From Streptococcus cristatus ATCC 51100 (GTDB lineage Bacteria > Bacillota > Bacilli > Lactobacillales > Streptococcaceae): 64,000 nucleotides of DNA. The notes beneath the pieces are model-generated. The model saw only the letters and a list, made by a program, of their open reading frames with translations, did not search any database and was not told the DNA's origin. The translations under genes and the position numbers were made by a program. The DNA is taken from positions 62,001 through 126,000 of the forward strand of contig NZ_AFUE01000007.1 in the NCBI RefSeq assembly GCF_000222765.1. Reading direction: 5' to 3'. Below are positions 28,456-36,839 of this stretch, in pieces (the stretch's first letter is position 1; every line of letters starts with the position of its first letter).

Positions 28456-28630
28456 GGCCACCATCCTTTTCGTATTTCTTTTGCTCACCTACGGCATAGA
28501 AAGTACAGCAAAGGGCGACATTACTAAAAGCAAGTATGATAAAGGTTTGATTTTTCTGAATCGTGCCAACAACTGGTAGAACTATCGCCGATACAAGACA
28601 GATAAGCAGGACACTTACTTTCTTATTCAT
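28439..28630 (-). CDS. 63-residue two-helix membrane protein
   Basis: A small protein with two hydrophobic helices (about residues 5-22 and 29-46) and a charged tail ([16 protein letters not shown]). It is the first gene of the operon, with GGAG 8 bases ahead of the ATG, and overlaps the XRE gene by 17 bases. Small 2-TM proteins of this kind often sit with compact XRE regulators; whether it senses a membrane signal is unknown. Confidence 0.65.
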   Translation of the reverse strand: MNKKVSVLLICLVSAIVLPVVGTIQKNQTFIILAFSNVALCCTFYAVGEQKKYEKDGGHGKKS

Positions 28631-28659
28631 ATCTGCGCTCCTTTCATCTTCATAAGTAC

Positions 28660-28692
28660 ATTATACAATATATTTTAAATAATGCAATATAT
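28660..28692 (-). promoter_or_regulatory. promoter and direct-repeat operator of the XRE/CPBP operon
   Basis: On the minus strand, TTGCAT (28687-28682) and TATAAT (28665-28660) are 16 bases apart. Two 14-base direct repeats, ATTATACAATATAT (28660-28673) and ATAATGCAATATAT (28679-28692), match at 12 of 14 positions with a 19-base period and cover both hexamers. That fits autorepression by the HTH protein. Confidence 0.6.
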
Positions 28693-28720
28693 AAATTACA
28701 TTTTGTTTTTTATTTTGTAC

Positions 28721-28750
28721 AAAAAAAGATTGGGACTTTCCCAATCTTTA
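28721..28750 (-). terminator. terminator downstream of the UPF0397 gene
   Basis: AAAGATTGGG (28725-28734) pairs with CCCAATCTTT (28740-28749) with a 5-base loop. A T-run follows on the minus strand. Confidence 0.85.
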
Positions 28751-28764
28751 ATTATCTAATTTGA

Positions 28765-29328
28765 TTAATCTTTCTTAAGGCTGCCTGAGCGAGTCTGAGT
28801 ACGGGCGTAGGCTAGTAAGAGCAGGGTTCCTGCTACGGCAACTGTCACTCCATTGGACAGAGTTGCTACAAAGCCTTGCACAAAGACCTTATTGACTGGC
28901 TCGCTATAAATCAAGATATCGCCAATCGGAGCGATCAAGAGCCAGACAAAAGCATTGGCCAAAAGCTGGAAGATATTGAAGTTGACGATGTCCTTCACTT
29001 CAAAAACACCTTCTGCTGCACGAATGCGATTTTTAAACAAACCAAGAATGAAACCAAAGAAGGCACTAGCGATAATCCATGACCACCAGAGACCGTAGCC
29101 AGCCATAGCGTCTTTGATAATGTGGCCGATCAAGCCCATCAGGAAGCCAACAAAGGGACCAAAAACGACACTGAAGAGGGCCTGAACCGCATATTGCAGC
29201 TGAATACTGGTATTTGGGACAGGTGTTGGAATGCTAATCATTCCGATAACTACAAAAAGTGCAGCTCCAATCCCCGTTGCAACGACTTCTTTAATGGTAA
29301 ACTTTGTATCTAAAAACTTCTTTTTCAT
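28765..29328 (-). CDS. ECF transporter substrate-binding (S) component, UPF0397 family
   Basis: A 187-residue protein with about six membrane segments and the UPF0397 pattern: [19 protein letters not shown] near the N-terminus, [18 protein letters not shown], and [18 protein letters not shown] components bind the vitamin or nutrient and dock on an EcfT/ATPase module. The alanine-rich first helix is typical of EcfT contact. It starts 11 bases after a SAM hydroxide adenosyltransferase gene and is co-transcribed with it. Its energising partner may be the module at 17.4-19.9 kb or another elsewhere. Substrate unknown. Confidence 0.88.
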   Translation of the reverse strand: MKKKFLDTKFTIKEVVATGIGAALFVVIGMISIPTPVPNTSIQLQYAVQALFSVVFGPFVGFLMGLIGHIIKDAMAGYGLWWSWIIASAFFGFILGLFKNRIRAAEGVFEVKDIVNFNIFQLLANAFVWLLIAPIGDILIYSEPVNKVFVQGFVATLSNGVTVAVAGTLLLLAYARTQTRSGSLKKD

Positions 29329-29339
29329 AATATTCTCCT

Positions 29340-30185
29340 TTAATTCTCTATACGTTTAATCTCAATATGCCATTGAGCACCGACACCGACATTGTAGGCC
29401 TTGGCAAAGGAACCTTGGTTGATAGCCAAGCCCACTCGATAGAGGGAATTGATGTACAAAATCGGCTGACCAATGCGGACATCCGCAAAGGACTTGCCAT
29501 AGGTCACTTGGTTTTGATAAACCAGCATGTCATTGTTGTAGATAGTGACTTCAAAACGGTCGCCAAAGTTTGGCTCCAAGGTGCAGAATTCCTCGCGCGT
29601 AATCGAAGTCCAAAGCGAGCCAAAGCGAACATCCAAAATATCAATGGCTCCACTGACCAAATTATCTGCTATCCGTGTTTCGACAACAGGGATTTCAACA
29701 ATTTCTTCGACACTCAACTCTGGGCCAACTTCCTCAAAACTAATATGGCCGCTAGCTAGCTTGGCACCCGTGTAGGCATAGACATCTCGCCCGTGGAAGG
29801 TATAAGAATGCTCGGTATTCTTGCGGCGATTTTCCACTTCTGAAATCTCACGAATAGCTACGATACCGACATGCTGTTTGATAAAGGACAGAGTACCATT
29901 ATCAGGTGTCACGATATATTGGTTTTTGCTGGTCTTAGCAACTACGCTTTTCCGCTTGGAACCCACTCCCGGATCCACGACTGAAACAAAAGTTGTTCCC
30001 TCTGGCCAATAATCTACCGTTTGAAAGAGACGGTAACTGCCCTCAAAAATATTGTAAGGGGTGATGTCATGGGTCAAATGATGGATTTTCAGCGTTGGTG
30101 ATTCCTCCAAAGCCACTCCAATCATAGCCGACACTGCTCCATCTACCAGACCGAAGTCCGACTGCAGCACTAATATATTGTTCAT
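29340..30185 (-). CDS. SAM hydroxide adenosyltransferase (DUF62)
   Basis: A 281-residue protein of the fluorinase/chlorinase-related DUF62 family. These use water on S-adenosylmethionine to give adenosine and methionine. The opening [17 protein letters not shown], the motif [14 protein letters not shown] (Asp and Arg of the DUF62 triad) and [11 protein letters not shown] (His) are present, as expected for the hydrolytic rather than halogenating type. It is directly upstream of the UPF0397 S component, a pairing that hints at transport of an adenosine- or SAM-related compound (inference). Confidence 0.88.
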   Translation of the reverse strand: MNNILVLQSDFGLVDGAVSAMIGVALEESPTLKIHHLTHDITPYNIFEGSYRLFQTVDYWPEGTTFVSVVDPGVGSKRKSVVAKTSKNQYIVTPDNGTLSFIKQHVGIVAIREISEVENRRKNTEHSYTFHGRDVYAYTGAKLASGHISFEEVGPELSVEEIVEIPVVETRIADNLVSGAIDILDVRFGSLWTSITREEFCTLEPNFGDRFEVTIYNNDMLVYQNQVTYGKSFADVRIGQPILYINSLYRVGLAINQGSFAKAYNVGVGAQWHIEIKRIEN

Positions 30186-30413
30186 CTTATTCCTCCCAGG
30201 CCTTGAGCCTGATATTCTCCAAGTCTTCTAATCTTACCAAAATTAGGCTCTTTTCGCTAGAGCTGGAGGCATAGATTTTTTTTATAACCGTCTATTTCTC
30301 AAGGATATAGCATGCAAGATGAAAGCATTTTTCAGGATCGGACTTATGTCAGAATAATTCCTTGAGCAAGCTAAAATAGGAAAATCCAGCAGCTTTCGTC
30401 TTGCTTAACTTTT

Positions 30414-31007
30414 TTATGACTGAAAATCAGCTTTTTCACTGCGTTTCTTTACCAGATATTGACCCAGCAGGCCACCGATTAAAGCACCTGCCACTACCAT
30501 CACGATAAAACTAGCAATGGTCGGGAAATCCAACGGCAGCAAAATCCGATTGATGTATTCCGCTGTCTTCCCACGCGTCACCAAGCTATCAATATAAGCC
30601 TGACGCGCTAACCACATGAGGATAATAGGCCCCGAATTGACAAAAGAGAAACAAACAAAGGAAAGCAGACTCCAGAATTTATTTTCGTATTTGCCCAAGC
30701 CTGCAATCGTGTCTGCCAAGAGACCGAACACCAAGCCCGGCAGACCAGCAATCATAAAATGACCAGATAGGAGGAAAAATCCTCCCATTATTAGGCCTAC
30801 TAAGCTGATCGCTCCAAATTTTTTAATCTTGCTTTGCAGCAACATATAAACGCTTCCGCCAAAAACTGCAGCAAAGACTGGAGCATAGAGCATATTGCCA
30901 GCATTGTCAAAAAAGTGCCCTACTAGTACTCCTAGTCCGACACAGAGAAAGTAGAGCAGAGCAAAGACTCCCGTCCATTTCAACTCTTTCAGCGTTAACG
31001 ATGTCAT
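30414..31007 (-). CDS. MptD-family putative ECF transporter S component
   Basis: A 197-residue protein with about six membrane segments, opening TLKELKWTGVFALLYFLCV. It matches the MptD (Trep_Strep) family of putative ECF S components. A basic tail (KKRSEKADFQS) ends the protein. It is a single gene about 230 bases upstream of the DUF62 gene on the same strand, preceded by an unusually long leader (about 258 bases). Substrate unknown. Confidence 0.8.
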   Translation of the reverse strand: MTSLTLKELKWTGVFALLYFLCVGLGVLVGHFFDNAGNMLYAPVFAAVFGGSVYMLLQSKIKKFGAISLVGLIMGGFFLLSGHFMIAGLPGLVFGLLADTIAGLGKYENKFWSLLSFVCFSFVNSGPIILMWLARQAYIDSLVTRGKTAEYINRILLPLDFPTIASFIVMVVAGALIGGLLGQYLVKKRSEKADFQS

Positions 31008-31265
31008 TATTGAATCCTTTCTAATTGTGAAGCTAAAACTTCATAAAACTATTGATAGCTATATCCTTGATACGTGCAAATGCGCATTTCATGCTTTGCC
31101 ATCCTTCCTGCAGGAGGAAGTTCTAGCAAGGTTTGTAGATCTAGCATCCTTGATAAGCTTTCTTCCTAGGAAAACTAGTTGTTTATTAAATCAACTTTCC
31201 TCGGCATGGGCAAAATCCAGCACTGCCAATAAGTAATATATTATGCTATTTTTCTATACTTAGCT
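31008..31265 (-). promoter_or_regulatory. long structured 5' leader of the MptD-family gene, candidate riboswitch
   Basis: A transcript from the promoter at 31272-31300 would carry about 258 untranslated bases. On the minus strand the leader can form, in order, a GGC-GUG/CAU-GCC hairpin, a GGAAA-GUUG/CAAC-UUUCC hairpin, and a UGAAG/CUUCA hairpin just before the ribosome site (GAAAGGA). I do not recognise a TPP, FMN, THF, cobalamin or preQ1 signature. Position ahead of a transporter S component makes a ligand-sensing RNA plausible. Confidence 0.45.
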
Positions 31266-31271
31266 TTATTT

Positions 31272-31300
31272 ATTATAGCATTATGAAAATAGAATGTAAA
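31272..31300 (-). promoter_or_regulatory. strong promoter of the MptD-family gene
   Basis: Minus-strand TTTACA (31300-31295) and TGC-TATAAT (-10 at 31277-31272) are 17 bases apart, a near-consensus extended promoter. Confidence 0.75.
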
Positions 31301-31341
31301 TTAAACTTTCAGACTTTTCAAAGGAAGATAGCTGACAAAAG

Positions 31342-31516
31342 GAGGCTGGGACAAAAGTCCTAGCCTCTCAATTGTCTTTGGATTGTCGAGCAAGACGCAG
31401 TGGTTGAGTGGGTTCTATTACGCTGATTTCATCAGCTTTTACAGCCCTACTCAACTGTGCGGAGGTGGGACGACGAAATCGAATTCTAACGAATTACCGA
31501 TTTCTGTCCCACTCTC
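31342..31516 (+). repeat. three-hairpin intergenic repeat, copy 1
   Basis: About 175 bases, from GAGGCTGGGACAAAAGTCC to TCTGTCCCACTCTC. Three stem-loops are visible: GAGGCTGGGAC/GTCCTAGCCTC with an AAAA loop, a long GTTGAGT/ACTCAAC stem enclosing GCTGAT/ATCAGC, and a CGAAATCG/CGATTTC stem. Ends share an inverted TGGGACA. Its right end abuts the metP stop codon, so it also forms the 3' end of that transcript. Other copies lie at 39381-39556 (inverted) and 58316-58494. Confidence 0.9.
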
Positions 31517-31519
31517 TGT

Positions 31520-32212
31520 CTAGCGATGACTGATCTTTCTAGTTAGGAAATCTCCCAGAAACTGGATAAAGAAGATAAGAAGCAAGAGCAAAACAGTCGC
31601 TAAAATGGTCACGTCTTGGTTGAAACGTTGATAACCGTAGGCAATCGCTACGTTCCCAAGGCCGCCTGCACCGATCGCTCCCGCCATAGCCGTTTCACCT
31701 ACTAGCGAGATTAGAGTCACTGTTGTCACCCGAATCAAGTCTGGTAAGCCTTCACGCAGGTAAACGCCAATGATATCCCATGAGTTAGCCCCAACTGCCT
31801 GCGCTGCTTCAATCACACCGCGGTCTAATTCTGATAGGACCACCTGCACCTGACGAGCAAAGAAAGGAAAGACCGCCAAAGATAGTGGCACCAAAGCTGC
31901 TGTTGGTCCAATCCCTGTCCCTACAATCATCCGTGTGAAAGGATTGATCAAAGCTAGGAGGATGATAAAGGGAATTGCCCGAAAGATGGATGTGACCTTG
32001 TCCAAGATGAAAAAGGCTGTTTTATTTTCCAAAATGCCGCCTGGCGCTGTCAATACCAGGAAAAGTCCAGCAATCAAGCCTAGAATCCCACCGATCAGGA
32101 AGGAAATAATTGTCATATAAAGGGTCAGATAAATCGCTGTGCCCCAGCCAGCCTGACCAGCCCAGCCCATCTTATAGACGTTAGGCAAAAATGTTTTAAT
32201 CAAGTCTATCAA
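31520..32212 (-). CDS. metP: methionine ABC transporter permease
   Basis: A 230-residue membrane permease with five to six hydrophobic segments and the MetI-type sequences FLIGGILGLIAGLFLV and AIGAGGLGNVAIAYGYQRF near the C-terminus. It forms the channel of the high-affinity D/L-methionine importer with MetN and MetQ. It starts 2 bases from the metN stop. The three-hairpin repeat immediately follows its stop codon. Confidence 0.95.
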   Translation of the reverse strand: MIDLIKTFLPNVYKMGWAGQAGWGTAIYLTLYMTIISFLIGGILGLIAGLFLVLTAPGGILENKTAFFILDKVTSIFRAIPFIILLALINPFTRMIVGTGIGPTAALVPLSLAVFPFFARQVQVVLSELDRGVIEAAQAVGANSWDIIGVYLREGLPDLIRVTTVTLISLVGETAMAGAIGAGGLGNVAIAYGYQRFNQDVTILATVLLLLLIFFIQFLGDFLTRKISHR

Positions 32213-32213
32213 T

Positions 32214-33278
32214 CTAAATTCCTCCCTTAAGCACCTTTAATTCTACGCCAGCAGCTTGTAAATTGCTTTGAGCAGACGCAAGATTTTCTGCATTTCCTGA
32301 CAAAATGACTACCATTTCCCCAACAGGCACATTGTCTAAAATCTCAATGTTAGCATGTAAAATGTTGGCTGAAACTTGATACTGCTTGTAAATATCGTTG
32401 ATAATAGCTGTATCTGTCACCGTACCAGCATACTTCAAATGCGCCAAAACAGAATCCGCAGGCAGATCTTGCACAATCTTCTGCTGATTGATTTTCACCA
32501 TCGCTTCAGTGATACCTGTTGCCGTTGTGATAAAGTCTTGGGTCAATTCGTTCTGTGGATTGGTAAAGATATCCAAGACCGATCCTTCCTCGATCAGTTT
32601 TCCATTCTGCATAACAGCTACACGATTAGCAATATCTTTGACAATCTGCATTTCGTGCGTGATGAGTACGATCGTCAGCCCCAACTTTTGATTTAAATCC
32701 TGAAGCAAGGCTAAAATTTGCTTGGTTGTTTTAGGATCCAATGCCGAAGTCGCTTCATCTGAAATCAAGATTTTTGGATCATTGGCCAGAGCTCTAGCAA
32801 TCGCCACGCGCTGCTTCTGCCCACCAGACAGTTGAGACGGATAATTATCCGCTCGATCTTCCAGACCAACCAGTTCTAAAAGTTTGCGAACCTTCTCCTC
32901 TTTTTCAGCAGCAGACAGAGTTGAGTGCTTCAAGGCAAACGCGACATTTTCCTTGGCCGTCATCTGAGCCATCAAATTGAAATGCTGGAAAATCATGCCA
33001 ATGTCCTTGCGCTTTTCCCGCAGTTGAGCCGCATTCAGCTGGACAGTCTCCTTGTCGTATAACACTGTTCCATCCACAGTAATGCGACCAGCAGATGGCT
33101 TCTGCAAAAGATTAATAACCCGCACCAAAGTTGACTTTCCGGCACCAGAATAACCCACGATACCGTAAATATCTCCCTGATTGATGTGAATGGTCACATC
33201 TTCAACCGCCTTGATGACACGATTTTTCTGCGTGAAAGTGACATCAATACGGTCTAATTTGATAATTTCATTGCTCAT
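32214..33278 (-). CDS. metN: methionine ABC transporter ATPase with NIL domain
   Basis: A 354-residue ATPase: Walker A GYSGAGKST, Q-loop FQHFNL, signature [14 protein letters not shown] and Walker B LISDEATSALD. The C-terminal NIL (ACT-like) domain (about 270-350) in MetN binds methionine and shuts the transporter when the cell is replete. The start overlaps the M20 peptidase stop by 11 bases. Operon order is metQ, M20 peptidase, metN, metP. Confidence 0.95.
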   Translation of the reverse strand: MSNEIIKLDRIDVTFTQKNRVIKAVEDVTIHINQGDIYGIVGYSGAGKSTLVRVINLLQKPSAGRITVDGTVLYDKETVQLNAAQLREKRKDIGMIFQHFNLMAQMTAKENVAFALKHSTLSAAEKEEKVRKLLELVGLEDRADNYPSQLSGGQKQRVAIARALANDPKILISDEATSALDPKTTKQILALLQDLNQKLGLTIVLITHEMQIVKDIANRVAVMQNGKLIEEGSVLDIFTNPQNELTQDFITTATGITEAMVKINQQKIVQDLPADSVLAHLKYAGTVTDTAIINDIYKQYQVSANILHANIEILDNVPVGEMVVILSGNAENLASAQSNLQAAGVELKVLKGGI

Positions 33279-34644
33279 AACTTCTGATTAACTCCTTGAT
33301 TAATTCAATATGGGTATAATAATCGGCAATCTTGACATTTTCATCGCCACCATGATCTCGACTGTTGGCATTTCCCAAGCCAAAGGCAGCCATCGGAACT
33401 TCCAAAGCCTCAAAGACTGTATGCATAGGCCCTGTTCCTGCCGATGTTGGAAGCACTGAGATGCCTTCTGGATAAAAATCCTTGGCCAGTTCAATCACAT
33501 TCAGGATAGAAGGGGCACTCATATCGCTACGATAGCTCATTTCTCCCAATGTATAAGTTAATTCTACCTTATCATAGCCATTTTTGTCCAGTTGCTTGCG
33601 AATCTTGTCCAAGACATCATGGGGCTCCAAGCCTGGTACCAAGCGTACTTCCATCTTGGCAGATGCATATGCTGGGAGGATGGTTTTGACTCCTTGTCCC
33701 TGATAGCCCGAACCGAAGCCTTCAATGTTAATGGCTGGCTCAAAATAGAAGCGACGCAGAAATTCCTGCCTTTCCTCCTTCAAGACTGGAAGCTGGAGGC
33801 CGTAAATTTCCTTCAACTCTTCTGGTGTTTTCAGAGCGTACTGGGCAATCAAAGCCAGCTCTCGCTCATTGGGCTCCTCTACTTGCTCATAGATGCCCTC
33901 AACCAAAATTCGACCGTCAGCACTACGCAGGCTAGAGATAGCATCCATCAAGTACCAAGAAGCAGAATTGATGACGCCCCCATAACTAGAATGGATATCG
34001 ACTTCTGCACTACGAACAGACATATCAAAGGTGACAATGCCCTTATTTCCACCAGAAATCTCTAGCTGGCCTAGATTATTACGTGTGCCCTGCTCCCAGA
34101 CCAGCAAATCTGCTCCCCGCAAATGTTTCTTATGCTTAGCCAGATATTTATCCAAGTCTGTCGAAGCCGACTCCTCTGCTCCCTCCATCATGAAGATGAT
34201 ATTGACTGGCAGCGAACCGTACTCTCGGATATACTTACGCACCGCTGTCAAACGTGCAGTGATGTGTCCCTTGTCATCATCGACACCGCGGCCATACATG
34301 ACACCGTAGTGGACCGATAGAGTAAAGGGGGCGTTGGTCCAAGGCTGGTCATTATCGGCCGGCACTGTATCATAGTGGTGATAGAAAATGATAGTCTTGG
34401 CCTCAGGATTGTCCGACTGAAACTCTGCCAATACAAAGGGAGCCGTGTAACTGTCATCAATCATCACTTTAGCACCCGCGGCAGTGAAAATTTCTCCCAG
34501 ATAGGTAGCTACCTCCTTGAGCCCAATTTGCTGGGCAAAGATAGACTTTTTAGAAATCAAAGTCCGCAACACCTCAAAATAGTGTTGGGCCACCTCGTCA
34601 TTTTCAAACTTTTTAATTTGTTCACTCTCAGTTGAGAAAGGCAT
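33268..34644 (-). CDS. M20 family metallopeptidase (CNDP-like dipeptidase) of the met locus
   Basis: A 458-residue M20/M25/M40 peptidase with zinc-ligand motifs YHHYDTVPADND (His), GRGVDDDKGH (bridging Asp) and MEGAEESAS (Glu pair), and a dimerisation domain in the middle (about 200-350). Length fits the CNDP dipeptidase branch rather than the shorter amidohydrolases. It is embedded between metQ and metN, as in pneumococcus. A role in releasing methionine from imported peptides is plausible but inferred. Confidence 0.9.
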   Translation of the reverse strand: MPFSTESEQIKKFENDEVAQHYFEVLRTLISKKSIFAQQIGLKEVATYLGEIFTAAGAKVMIDDSYTAPFVLAEFQSDNPEAKTIIFYHHYDTVPADNDQPWTNAPFTLSVHYGVMYGRGVDDDKGHITARLTAVRKYIREYGSLPVNIIFMMEGAEESASTDLDKYLAKHKKHLRGADLLVWEQGTRNNLGQLEISGGNKGIVTFDMSVRSAEVDIHSSYGGVINSASWYLMDAISSLRSADGRILVEGIYEQVEEPNERELALIAQYALKTPEELKEIYGLQLPVLKEERQEFLRRFYFEPAINIEGFGSGYQGQGVKTILPAYASAKMEVRLVPGLEPHDVLDKIRKQLDKNGYDKVELTYTLGEMSYRSDMSAPSILNVIELAKDFYPEGISVLPTSAGTGPMHTVFEALEVPMAAFGLGNANSRDHGGDENVKIADYYTHIELIKELIRSYEQ

Positions 34645-34777
34645 GTATAACTCCTACTAATCGCACTGTTTAAAGATGATCTGCGATGATTCACGAAAGC
34701 TGCTATCTTGTAAGTCTACAGCTCTCCATCAAAAATTGCCAAATCATCTCTGCCAATAAAAACTCTAACTAATAGCA

Positions 34778-34817
34778 GATAAAGGGCTGGAGAAATCCAT
34801 TCCCCGCCCTTTCTATC
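34778..34817 (-). terminator. hairpin downstream of metQ
   Basis: GATAAAGGGC pairs with GCCCTTTCTATC across an 18-base loop. The T-tail on the minus strand is weak, so it may allow partial read-through into the M20-metN-metP genes. Confidence 0.5.
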
Positions 34818-34839
34818 TTCAATTATTTTCTATAAAATC

Positions 34840-35715
34840 TTACCAAACTGGTTGATCCATACCATCTGAAGACTCTTCAATGACTTTTTTAACTTCGTCA
34901 GTATGGTAAGCCTTGATGATTTTCTTGATAGCGTCTGCCTTGTCAGATTTTTCCCAATCTTTCTTAGCAGCAATCAAGTTGTACCACAGTTTAGAATTTT
35001 CATCTGTCTTTTCTTTGTAAAGAGCGCTCTTGTAGTCAATACCAGCTTCACGAACGAAGGTATTGTTGACAACCGCTGCATCTACAGAAGTAAGAGAAGC
35101 TGCTGTTTGAGAAGCATCCAATTCAGAAATTTTCAAGTTTTTCTTATTTTCTTTGATGTTAGCAACAGTCGCAAGCTTCGTTGAATCTACGTCCAACTTA
35201 ATCAAACCAGCTGCTTGAAGAAGGTTCAAGGCACGGCTTTCGTTTGTTGCATCGTTTGGTACGGCAATGCTTCCGTTTTCTGGAATATCTTTTACATCAG
35301 TATATTTGTTTTTACCATCTTTAGTACCAGAGTAAAGGCGGATTGGTGCGATATATGTATCTGCTACAGACACCAAATCAGCATTGTTTTCTTTATTCCA
35401 GTTTTTCAGGTAGTAGTAATGCTGGAAGGCATTGATATCTACATCGCCGTCACGAACTGCTTGGTTAGGTTGAGAATAGTCTGTAAATTGGGTAAACTCC
35501 AATTTAACACCTGCTTTATCCTTATCAAGGATTTCCTGAACCTTGTTCCAGCGCGCTTCTTCTGTATCGCTGAGGCTCATCACACCAACTTTTACAGTCA
35601 CTGTTGCACTGTCTGCTGACTTAGCGTCTTTAGATGTTGAAGACGAGCAAGCTGCCAAACCAAATGCTGCTACAGCTAAGAGTGCCGTTGCACCAAACCA
35701 TTTTTTCAATTTCAT
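34840..35715 (-). CDS. metQ: methionine-binding lipoprotein
   Basis: A 291-residue lipoprotein with signal peptide and lipobox GLAACSS (Cys about residue 23), then an NlpA/MetQ-type binding domain (VGVMSLSDTEEARW, QFTDYSQPNQAVRDGDVDINAFQHYYYL). It is anchored outside the membrane and feeds methionine to MetN-MetP. It is separated from the peptidase gene by a weak hairpin, which would favour higher expression of the binding protein. The GshT-like gene ends about 90 bases from its start and lies upstream. Confidence 0.94.
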   Translation of the reverse strand: MKLKKWFGATALLAVAAFGLAACSSSTSKDAKSADSATVTVKVGVMSLSDTEEARWNKVQEILDKDKAGVKLEFTQFTDYSQPNQAVRDGDVDINAFQHYYYLKNWNKENNADLVSVADTYIAPIRLYSGTKDGKNKYTDVKDIPENGSIAVPNDATNESRALNLLQAAGLIKLDVDSTKLATVANIKENKKNLKISELDASQTAASLTSVDAAVVNNTFVREAGIDYKSALYKEKTDENSKLWYNLIAAKKDWEKSDKADAIKKIIKAYHTDEVKKVIEESSDGMDQPVW

Positions 35716-35801
35716 GAGATAATCTCCTTATAAAATATATTTTTTTCTAATGAAAGGGTTGTAAGTTATTTCTGATTGTTTAGGGCAAAGAACATCAGAA
35801 C

Positions 35802-36635
35802 TTACTTAATATCCTTGGCATCTGGCAAATAAGTGCCGCCAAAGAATTCTTTTGATAATTTTTCAAGTGTTCCATCCTCGTAGAGTTCCTTGATCCGCTT
35901 GTTCATGAAGGTTTGAAGCTCTTCTTGTCCTGAAGCAAGGATCGGATAGACATACGGTTGTTGGTCACTTGGAAGTTCAATCACTTCGACATTATCTAAA
36001 CCTTGGTCTTTGATGATAGTATCTACTGTGATACGTTCAAAGATCTTGTAGTCTGAGCGGCCATCATTCAAATTAGCCAAGATTTGCTGGATTGTACCAT
36101 CTGTATAGTTGATGGTTGTTGGATTTGAACTGTGTTCTTCATTGTACTTTTCCAGTTGTTTGGCTGTTGAAGTACCTTGAACAACCTCAGTAGACTTGCC
36201 TCCGATATCGTCCAGCGACTTGATATTCACTCCTTTACGAACCACCAAGACGGTTGGGTTTTTAGCGTAAGGGTTGGTATAGAGGTATTTACCAGCACGG
36301 TCTTCTGAATAACTGATGTTATTGGCACCGATTTGGTAGCGGTCACTATCCAAGCCAGAGAAAACAGAAGCCCATTTGGTTTTGTTGAAGTTGACTTCGT
36401 ACTTATCTGAACCTTTAAAGATTTCACGAAGCACTTCAATTTCGTAACCAGTTAGTTTTCCGTCCTTATCCTCATAAGAGAAAGGCTTAGTTGTTCCAAC
36501 CGTTCCGACTTCAATCGTCTTTTTCTTTGTAGCACTATCTTTACTTGCAGAAGATGAGCAGGCTACAAGCAACCCAACTGCAAGACTTCCTACCACAGCA
36601 GTAGCAGTGTATTTCAATATTTTTTTAATATTCAT
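35802..36635 (-). CDS. gshT: amino-acid/glutathione-binding lipoprotein, GshT-like
   Basis: A 277-residue family-3 solute-binding protein with lipobox LLVACSS and the motifs [18 protein letters not shown] and [18 protein letters not shown]. The ATG at 36635 is preferred because GGAGGAG sits just upstream; a longer frame to 36671 has no ribosome site. Position next to metQ matches pneumococcal GshT, the glutathione-binding protein that uses the TcyBC translocator. No permease or ATPase is linked here. The TcyBC-like pair at 5.0-6.5 kb is the likely partner. Glutathione versus cystine specificity is inferred from synteny only. Confidence 0.75.
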   Translation of the reverse strand: MNIKKILKYTATAVVGSLAVGLLVACSSSASKDSATKKKTIEVGTVGTTKPFSYEDKDGKLTGYEIEVLREIFKGSDKYEVNFNKTKWASVFSGLDSDRYQIGANNISYSEDRAGKYLYTNPYAKNPTVLVVRKGVNIKSLDDIGGKSTEVVQGTSTAKQLEKYNEEHSSNPTTINYTDGTIQQILANLNDGRSDYKIFERITVDTIIKDQGLDNVEVIELPSDQQPYVYPILASGQEELQTFMNKRIKELYEDGTLEKLSKEFFGGTYLPDAKDIK

Positions 36636-36715
36636 ATCTCTATCTCCTCCTAAAGAGCATGTTTCTATCATACCAAAAGTCGAAAATCCTGACCATTATA
36701 TATTTTTTATCAAGG

Positions 36716-36736
36716 TGATAGATTTTCTTTATCACT
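36716..36736. promoter_or_regulatory. inverted repeat upstream of gshT, possible LysR-type operator
   Basis: TGATA (36717-36721) and TATCA, 9 bases apart, form a T-N-A dyad of LysR-regulator type about 80 bases upstream of the GshT-like ATG. A CmbR/MetR-like regulator of sulfur metabolism would fit, but this is only a motif resemblance. Confidence 0.3.
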
Positions 36737-36839
36737 GATTCGATTATTCAAACTATTTGAAAATATCGAAATCTTGTTTTTCTATGATAACAAAAGAAGA
36801 GGAGCTTGCCTAGTTCTTATTTTCTATGAAAGACTATAG

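Noticed and set aside
31027-31236. 69-residue plus-strand frame in the MptD leader
   Set aside because: No ribosome site, and it is antisense to a better supported leader transcript.
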